Source: Oscillospiraceae bacterium
GTDB lineage: Bacteria; Bacillota; Clostridia; Oscillospirales; Oscillospiraceae
Direction: 5' to 3'
Assembly (NCBI GenBank): GCA_017624715.1
Contig: JAGAMN010000020.1
Location: 105,289 to 169,288, forward strand
DNA: 64,000 nt
The notes under the pieces were generated by a model, which made no database searches, had not been told where the DNA came from, and saw only the letters and a program-made list of their open reading frames with translations. Below, in pieces: positions 58,015-64,000 of the stretch (position 1 is its first letter; each line of letters opens with the position of its first letter). The translations under genes were made by a program, and so were the position numbers.

Positions 58015-58503
58015 ATGGAATTGATCGTAGCCGTATATGATGACTGGGGCATCGGCAAGGATGGCACCCAGCCGATCGCTTTGAGTGCCGACCGTAAATT
58101 CTTCCGGGAAACCACCCGTGGCTGCATGGTCATCGTGGGTCGTCGCACAATCGCGGATTTTCCCGGTCAGAAGCCCTTGCCCGGCAGAGTAAATGTGGCG
58201 CTGACCCGTACCGCCCAGGAGATCCCTGGCTTCACGGTCTGCACAAGTCCTGCTGAAGCAGTAGAACTTGCCAAAACCACTGACCGTGCAATGGTCATCG
58301 GCGGCGGCAGCATTTATAAGCAAATGCTACCTGTGTGTGATACCGCCTATGTGACGAAAGTCCATTGCACTCCGGAATCCGATACGTATTTTCCTAACCT
58401 GGATGCGGATGAAAACTGGTACTTGTCCGAAACTATCCGATCCGGCGAGGAAAACGGCATCCGCTACGACATCTGCTTATACAAGAAAAAAGGAACGGCA
58501 TAA
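58015..58503 (+). CDS. folA: Dihydrofolate reductase
   Basis: This 162-residue DHFR reduces dihydrofolate to tetrahydrofolate with NADPH, pairing with ThyA at 52161. Landmarks are IVAVYDDWGIGKDGTQPI, the NADPH-binding VIVGRRTIADFP, ALTRT and the glycine pair region MVIGGGSIYKQMLP. The catalytic acidic residue is D26 in LSADRKFF. A TATAAT at 57978-57983 precedes it. The stop lies in a terminator hairpin. Confidence 0.94.
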   Translation: MELIVAVYDDWGIGKDGTQPIALSADRKFFRETTRGCMVIVGRRTIADFPGQKPLPGRVNVALTRTAQEIPGFTVCTSPAEAVELAKTTDRAMVIGGGSIYKQMLPVCDTAYVTKVHCTPESDTYFPNLDADENWYLSETIRSGEENGIRYDICLYKKKGTA

Positions 58504-58517
58504 GCCGTTCCTTTTTT
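58486..58517. terminator. Bidirectional terminator at the folA stop
   Basis: A 14-bp stem, AAAAAAGGAACGGC with GCCGTTCCTTTTTT and loop ATAA. Confidence 0.92.
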
Positions 58518-58518
58518 G

Positions 58519-59163
58519 TCATTCGTCCTTTAGATGCTTCTGGTAATACACATAGGAATATACTGTCGGCACAAGTACAGCCACCAGCATGACACCAATC
58601 AAAATCCAAAAGATTCCCAGAAATGCGGTAGCCAGTATTACAACGCCGCAGAGCATCCAGGTCCAACCGCCAACACGGTGAGTGGCATTCCAATTGCCCT
58701 CGTCATTCAGCGTCCAGGGCAGTTTGATGCCCATGGTATAGCTTTGTCGGCACTTGGGCAGATAATTGCCAACCACAATAAACAGGATACCCACCAGCAT
58801 GCTAATAATCATAGGCACATTCAGCATATCGTAGCCCAAAGCAAAGCTATAGACGATGCTGTTCAGAAGCAGGCTCAGAACAGGGCAAATCCATAGCACC
58901 AGCCGGAACATCTGAGGCGCATAATTCTTATGCTTGGGATCAATGGTGGAAGCAAAAACACAAAGCAGGTGAATGCCACACAGAAGGGCAGGGAAGAAGA
59001 ATACAGCAAAAGGCTTACTGCTCCAACTATCCACCTCGCCATTGATGCCCCAGTGGCTGGGAATCTGCTCCGGCAGCCGATCCCAGAGGATCACACCGGC
59101 CAAAATCGGCAACAAGCAAATAATGGCGGTAATAATAATCAAAGCTTTATACTTCTTCAACAT
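58519..59163 (-). CDS. SdpI/DUF1648 family membrane protein
   Basis: This 214-residue membrane protein has six predicted helices. An N-terminal DUF1648 segment (WDRLPEQIPSHWGINGEVDS) and the SdpI signature YTMGIKLPWTLNDEG with ATHRVGGW identify the family. In Bacillus subtilis SdpI gives immunity to the SdpC peptide and also sequesters its repressor SdpR. No sdpC-like toxin gene is adjacent, so it may act as a sensor or as a general membrane protein. It overlaps the ArsR-type gene by 17 bases. Confidence 0.88.
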   Translation of the reverse strand: MLKKYKALIIITAIICLLPILAGVILWDRLPEQIPSHWGINGEVDSWSSKPFAVFFFPALLCGIHLLCVFASTIDPKHKNYAPQMFRLVLWICPVLSLLLNSIVYSFALGYDMLNVPMIISMLVGILFIVVGNYLPKCRQSYTMGIKLPWTLNDEGNWNATHRVGGWTWMLCGVVILATAFLGIFWILIGVMLVAVLVPTVYSYVYYQKHLKDE

Positions 59164-59440
59164 GGTCGTTATCTCCTTTCAAATCTTTGATCCACAGCAT
59201 AATTTCCTCCAAAACAGAGGCATTCAATTCATAATAGATGTATTTTCCTTCCCGGGTATCCCGAATCAGGTCGGCTTCCTTTAAAACAGACAGATGTCGG
59301 GAAATGGATGCGCCGGTCACATCAAACTGCTCCACAATTTCTCCGGCGGAAAGTCTGCCGCTTTTCAGCAGATTCAGAATCTTCCGACGAATGGGATCAG
59401 CCAGTGCCCGGAGTGTATTTTGCAGACCCATATGCTTCAC
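59147..59440 (-). CDS. ArsR family autorepressor (SdpR-like)
   Basis: This 97-residue winged-helix regulator has the ArsR pattern ALADPIRRKILNLLKSGRLS and VTGASISRHLSVLKEADLIR. There is no CxC metal motif, so it is of the non-metal SdpR type that pairs with SdpI. An inverted repeat TTAACC-TTTA-GGTTAA lies just downstream of its -10 box and is its likely operator. The start is ATG 59440, or 9 bases later. Confidence 0.88.
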   Translation of the reverse strand: MKHMGLQNTLRALADPIRRKILNLLKSGRLSAGEIVEQFDVTGASISRHLSVLKEADLIRDTREGKYIYYELNASVLEEIMLWIKDLKGDNDHVEEV

Positions 59441-59454
59441 TCCTTGTTTAACAT

Positions 59455-59503
59455 TTAACCTAAAGGTTAATCATAATATATCACCGGGTTTTTTATTTGT
59501 CAA
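59455..59503 (-). promoter_or_regulatory. Promoter and operator of the sdpRI-like operon
   Basis: On the minus strand TTGACA (59498-59503), 17 bases and TATATT (59475-59480). The 16-base inverted repeat (59455-59470) begins 4 bases after the -10 box, a repressor position. Confidence 0.75.
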
Positions 59504-59515
59504 TAGGGAAGTGTT

Positions 59516-59548
59516 AAAAAGTGGAGGTACTTTTTGTACCTCCACTTT
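59516..59548 (-). terminator. Terminator of glpK
   Basis: A 13-bp stem, AAAGTGGAGGTAC with GTACCTCCACTTT and a T5/A5 loop. On the minus strand TTTTTAAC follows. Confidence 0.88.
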
Positions 59549-59550
59549 GC

Positions 59551-61065
<1,515 letters not shown>

Positions 61066-61076
61066 CTATATATATT

Positions 61077-61104
61077 ATTGTAGCACAACGTTGCGTAAAA
61101 TCAA
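61077..61104 (-). promoter_or_regulatory. Promoter of glpK
   Basis: On the minus strand TTGATT (61099-61104), 16 bases and TACAAT (61077-61082). It overlaps the end of dpaB. Confidence 0.5.
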
Positions 61105-61667
61105 CCCTCCAGCAAGATCGGTTGCAGCTGCCGACCTTCCATAGCGGCATTTACTGCCTGCGGAATTTTAGAAAAGTCGGAGATCATGCTGGTTGGTTTC
61201 TTGGTCGCGTCATCCTGACCGAAAGGCACGAAATAAATATGCCTTCTTGCCAGTAGCTTACCAATGTTTTCTGCAGCAACTGCCAAGGCATCGTTGGTAG
61301 ATACCGCCAACACCACCGGTCTTCCGTTCCGCAAATGACTCTTAACCGCCATGGTCACCGATGTGTCTGCGATCCCATGGGCCAGCTTCGCTAATGTGTT
61401 TCCTGTGCAAGGAGCCACCACAAGTACATCCAGCATCTTTTTTGGACCAATGGGCTCGACCTGGGCCAAAGTATACAGTGGATCTTTGCAGCATATCTCA
61501 GCGGCCTTGCGAATGTGCTCCCGGGCTGTGCCAAAGCGGGTGTCCGTCCCGTATGCTGCAGGGGAGAAGATGGGTGTCAGATGATGCTCTGTAGCTAACT
61601 GCTCCATTATCGGGAATACTTGTGAAAACGTACAGAACGAGCCGCATAATGCAAATCCGATCTCCAT
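61101..61667 (-). CDS. dpaB: Dipicolinate synthase subunit B
   Basis: This 188-residue flavoprotein-fold subunit of dipicolinate synthase (SpoVFB) has IGFALCGSFCTFSQVFPIM, DVLVVAPCTGNTLAKLAHG and NGRPVVLAVSTNDALA. With DpaA it makes dipicolinic acid in the mother cell for the spore core. ATG 61667 sits about 8 bases after GGGAG; a GTG at 61676 is possible. The gene begins 2 bases after the dpaA stop. Confidence 0.93.
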   Translation of the reverse strand: MEIGFALCGSFCTFSQVFPIMEQLATEHHLTPIFSPAAYGTDTRFGTAREHIRKAAEICCKDPLYTLAQVEPIGPKKMLDVLVVAPCTGNTLAKLAHGIADTSVTMAVKSHLRNGRPVVLAVSTNDALAVAAENIGKLLARRHIYFVPFGQDDATKKPTSMISDFSKIPQAVNAAMEGRQLQPILLEG

Positions 61668-61669
61668 GG

Positions 61670-62431
61670 CTAGCACTCCCTTCCTAAAATCAATCGGATC
61701 ACGCTGCTTGCAATGAGCCTGCCGGAACTTTTCGGCGCATATTTTCCCGGCAGACCGGCAGCGTTTAGAATGTTCTGTCCTTCAATGCCCGGTTTGGACG
61801 CCAATTCAATAAGCAGACAATCCTTCCGGCAGTGGACTGTCTGCCCGGCGCAGAGTATCGGCTGCGGCACAGTGTTAAAAATCACCTGGTAACGCAGCAG
61901 ACCATGGTGTAGCTTGTAAATATCCTCTGCTCCGTAGCTCAACCCTTGAAGTATAGCGATGTCTGATGGTTTTCGTGCCGCGACAGTTACATCGGCACCC
62001 ATATCTCTCAGAAGTTGCGCCAGGCACTTTCCAATGCGCCCCCAGCCCAATATCAAAACCGGACAGCCACGCCACACCACATTCATTTTTTGCCTGGCAA
62101 CGGATACTGCGCAATCTGCCGTAATTGCAGCATTTTCAGCGAGATAACGATCATCCTGCAAAAGATCTATTATACGATAGTCTTCCAGCTGTTCTTTTGG
62201 CAGATTTCCTCCGATAATCGTAACGGTCTTTGGTAGCCGGTCCAGTACGTCGTATAGACTTCCGCCGCCAAGCAAATTGCCGGTTTTGTTGAAACTTGGT
62301 ACCGAAAGCAGCAGGTGGGTGACACTGGCATTTGGTGCATCCGCAACTGTTACACCAAGCTTTCCCAATCTTTCGACAGCGTTTTGCAAAGCTGGGTTAT
62401 CTCCGTGGGCATAAAATGTAATACCATTCAT
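61670..62431 (-). CDS. dpaA: Dipicolinate synthase subunit A
   Basis: This 253-residue SpoVFA subunit has an NAD(P)-binding Rossmann domain (VLILGWGRIGKCLAQLLRDM) and the family's KPGIEGQNILNAAGLPGKYA then PKSSG tail. It catalyses the oxidation step yielding dipicolinate from a dihydrodipicolinate-pathway intermediate. N-terminal residues 1-110 are shorter than in Bacillus (about 297 in total there). Its presence implies the organism forms heat-resistant spores. A sigma-K-like promoter precedes it, as expected for spoVF. Confidence 0.92.
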   Translation of the reverse strand: MNGITFYAHGDNPALQNAVERLGKLGVTVADAPNASVTHLLLSVPSFNKTGNLLGGGSLYDVLDRLPKTVTIIGGNLPKEQLEDYRIIDLLQDDRYLAENAAITADCAVSVARQKMNVVWRGCPVLILGWGRIGKCLAQLLRDMGADVTVAARKPSDIAILQGLSYGAEDIYKLHHGLLRYQVIFNTVPQPILCAGQTVHCRKDCLLIELASKPGIEGQNILNAAGLPGKYAPKSSGRLIASSVIRLILGREC

Positions 62432-62453
62432 GAAAAATCACCCTTTCGCCCCA

Positions 62454-62480
62454 CATTATGCCGTTGACAATGCAGTTGTG
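62454..62480 (-). promoter_or_regulatory. Sigma-K-like promoter of dpaAB
   Basis: On the minus strand CACA (62477-62480), a 15-base spacer and CATAATGT (62454-62461), matching mACm-N15/16-CATAnnnT. It begins 23 bases before the dpaA start. Confidence 0.55.
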
Positions 62481-62481
62481 C

Positions 62482-62509
62482 TTGATTTTTGCTCCCAATT
62501 GCGTATAAT
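62482..62509 (+). promoter_or_regulatory. Promoter of the DUF4364 gene
   Basis: TTGATT (62482-62487), 16 bases and TATAAT (62504-62509), 20 bases before the start at 62529. Confidence 0.55.
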
Positions 62510-62528
62510 AATAGTAAGAGGTGAGAAT

Positions 62529-63077
62529 ATGCAAAGACTTGGTTTTATCCACGATATGATGGATGTAAAGGTTTTAATCCTTTATGTATCCGCCCGATCC
62601 AATTACCCCCTTTCTATGCAGGAAACGTATGAGCTGTGCTACCAGGACGATTGCTTGAGCTATTTTGATGTTTGCACTGCGATTCCTGAAATGGTTAAAT
62701 CCGGCCACCTGACCACTGCAGAGGAGGAAGATAAGTACATCATTACGGAGAAGGGAAGACAGACCCTTTCTCTGACGGAAGATTCCATTGCCTACACCGT
62801 CCGCCAACGTGCTGAAAATGCCGTTGCCCGGTTTAATCGGCAGATTCGCCGTTCCAGCTTTGTAAAAACCCAAATCATCCCCCGTGAGAGTGGAGATTTC
62901 TCTGTGGTTATGTGCCTGGACGATGAAGTGGGCAATCTGATGACTCTGGAGTTGTTGGCTCCCGACCAGCGCCAGGCCCTGCGCCTTTCCAGACAGTTTG
63001 AGCAGAAGGCGGAAGACGTGTATAATATCACCATGATGAGCCTATTAGATAATGAGGATGATCCAATTTTAGGCTAA
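62529..63077 (+). CDS. DUF4364 family protein
   Basis: This 182-residue cytoplasmic protein of the DUF4364 group is common in Clostridia. The N-terminal 75 residues look like a winged-helix fold (DVKVLILYVSARSNYPLSMQ; EMVKSGHLTTAEEEDKYIIT, EKGRQTL), so DNA binding is possible. The rest is mixed alpha-beta. The start ATG 62529 follows AAGAGGTGAG; a longer frame to 62430 overlaps the divergent promoter. The function is unknown. Confidence 0.78.
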   Translation: MQRLGFIHDMMDVKVLILYVSARSNYPLSMQETYELCYQDDCLSYFDVCTAIPEMVKSGHLTTAEEEDKYIITEKGRQTLSLTEDSIAYTVRQRAENAVARFNRQIRRSSFVKTQIIPRESGDFSVVMCLDDEVGNLMTLELLAPDQRQALRLSRQFEQKAEDVYNITMMSLLDNEDDPILG

Positions 63078-63159
63078 TTCCCCCTTGTCGAAAAGCCAAA
63101 ATCATGATATAATATAATTGACCCGGAGAACCGGGGAAATACGAAAGGAGCTGTCGCAT

Positions 63160-63696
63160 ATGAAGTTTCAGTTTAGTGAGAAGAAGATCAAACTGCCCGG
63201 TAATGTCCACGCCTACGCCGAGAAGAAGGTCATGAAGCTGGCACGCTATTTCGAGGAGGATGCGGAAGCACTTATCGTATTTTCTGTTGAGAAAAACCGG
63301 AACAATGTGGAACTGACCGTCCACGGCGCTGACCACTGGTTCCGGGCGCATGAAAGCACTTCCGATATGTTCGCTTCCATCGATGCTGCCGTTGGCACCA
63401 TCGAAGGCCAGATCCGCAAGAATAAGACCCGACTGGCCCGCCGTCTGCGCCAGGATGCTTTCACCAGAACCGTTGAGGAGACATCCTTTGTAGTTGAAGA
63501 ACCCGAGGATGATTTGAGCATCGTCCGCGTCAAGCAGTTCTACTTCAAACCTATGACCAGGGAAGAAGCTGTGCTGCAGATGAACCTGCTGGAGCATAAT
63601 TTCTTCGCATTCCGGGATGAAGATAACGGCGGTAAGTTTGCGGTGGTCTACCGTAGAAACGATGGCGGTTTCGGACTGATCGAAGATACCGAATAA
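63160..63696 (+). CDS. hpf: Ribosome hibernation promoting factor, long form
   Basis: This 178-residue long HPF dimerises 70S ribosomes into inactive 100S particles in stationary phase. The N-terminal S30AE domain (residues 1-100, YAEKKVMKLARYFEEDAEAL) binds the decoding centre. The C-terminal 55 residues (RVKQFYFKPMTREEAVLQMN to the end) form the dimerisation domain. ATG 63160 has AAAGGAGC upstream. A terminator follows. An rRNA operon promoter region begins 70 bases on. Confidence 0.95.
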   Translation: MKFQFSEKKIKLPGNVHAYAEKKVMKLARYFEEDAEALIVFSVEKNRNNVELTVHGADHWFRAHESTSDMFASIDAAVGTIEGQIRKNKTRLARRLRQDAFTRTVEETSFVVEEPEDDLSIVRVKQFYFKPMTREEAVLQMNLLEHNFFAFRDEDNGGKFAVVYRRNDGGFGLIEDTE

Positions 63697-63711
63697 TTGA
63701 AAGAATGATAC

Positions 63712-63746
63712 TTGGGAGTCTCTGTAAAGAGGCTCCCAAAATTTTT
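63712..63746 (+). terminator. Terminator of hpf
   Basis: An 11-bp stem with one G-T pair, TTGGGAGTCTC with GAGGCTCCCAA, then AATTTTT. Confidence 0.88.
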
Positions 63747-63768
63747 GCAAAAAACCTGTATTTTCTGC

Positions 63769-63899
63769 TTGACAAAGCACAACTGTTTTGCTAATATATG
63801 CCAGGTCCATTTGTTGGGCTGCGAAAAAAGCATAATGCAAAAGAAATTTGAAAAGAATTGAAAAAAGTTCTTGACAAGTGAAAGGTGCTATGCTAGAAT
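63769..63899 (+). promoter_or_regulatory. Tandem promoters of a probable rRNA operon
   Basis: P1 is TTGACA (63769-63774), 17 bases, TAATAT (63792-63797). P2 is TTGACA (63871-63876), 17 bases, TAGAAT (63894-63899) with extended TGC. They lie about 102 bases apart, with an AT-rich stretch resembling an UP element before P2. The 304 bases after hpf hold only these signals, the hpf terminator and the leader below. Confidence 0.75.
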
Positions 63900-64000
63900 A
63901 AGCAAGCTAACCGCCTGGCGGTTGGGTCTGTACCTTGTAAATTGAATAATGTGAGACAAACTAGACACCTTGGACAATTATAAATGGAATTGTTTAAGCG
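63900..64000 (+). other. rRNA operon leader, runs off the window
   Basis: A short hairpin (AACCGCC-T-GGCGGTT near 63908-63923) precedes CCTTGTAAATTGAATAATG, a phrase typical of clostridial rRNA leaders. The 16S gene itself is not reached, so the assignment is inferred. Confidence 0.55.

Noticed and set aside
63900-64000. Beginning of the 16S rRNA gene.
   Set aside because: The conserved 16S 5' sequence is not reached before the window ends; only promoters and leader are visible.

Overview
The window reads as chromosome of a low-to-mid GC Gram-positive anaerobe of the class Clostridia, most likely Oscillospiraceae-like and spore-forming. This is an inference from gene content, since no 16S sequence is present. 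The supporting features are a fused IspH-ribosomal protein S1 gene, dipicolinate synthase subunits A and B, a citrate synthase of the homocitrate synthase-like (Re) type next to aconitase and isocitrate dehydrogenase, a glycyl radical enzyme with its activase, long-form HPF, and many textbook TTGACA-N17-TATAAT promoters with AGGAGG ribosome binding sites.

Layout. 1-11 kb is a forward housekeeping run: the hflX end, yigZ-like, dGTPase, dnaG, an RpoD-like sigma factor, a translationally coupled degenerate sigma-like protein, cmk, ispH-rpsA, ACT and UPF0210 proteins, and a GH25 lysozyme. 11-15 kb is a reverse operon: tmk, DJ-1, mltG and U32 peptidase. 15-27 kb holds a DEAD-box helicase, a DprA-like protein, glmS, small sugar-phosphate and hydrolase genes, lplA and a eukaryote-type glycogen branching enzyme. 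28-39 kb is the accessory stretch. It has two zinc-ribbon membrane proteins (one with a 21-bp tandem repeat), a pyrophosphatase-Nudix fusion, an APH(3')-like kinase, tRNA-Thr and tRNA-Ser, and an apparently AT-richer run of four unrecognised membrane proteins and lipoproteins directly after tRNA-Ser.

39-45 kb carries pgsA, a reverse operon of SpoIID-like and peptidoglycan-binding proteins behind a sigma-K-like promoter, asnB and a CarD-family gene. 45.8-51 kb is a complete route from acetyl-CoA and oxaloacetate to 2-oxoglutarate, with its own GntR-type regulator and a palindromic operator on a perfect promoter. 51-53 kb has a LacI-family regulator divergent from thyA with iterated TGCGCAAC sites between them. 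53-57 kb is an AraC regulator, activase and glycyl radical enzyme with an unusual active-site motif, followed by a nested palindromic repeat. 57-64 kb holds folA, an SdpR/SdpI-type autorepressor and membrane protein pair, glpK, dpaAB behind a second sigma-K-like promoter, a DUF4364 gene, hpf, and tandem promoters plus the leader of what should be an rRNA operon running off the right edge.

The best candidates for something undescribed are the glycyl radical enzyme at 54819-56843, the sigma and degenerate-sigma pair behind dnaG, and the uncharacterised four-gene cluster after tRNA-Ser. All coordinates and motif counts were read by eye. Family assignments rest on motif recognition and no database search was run.
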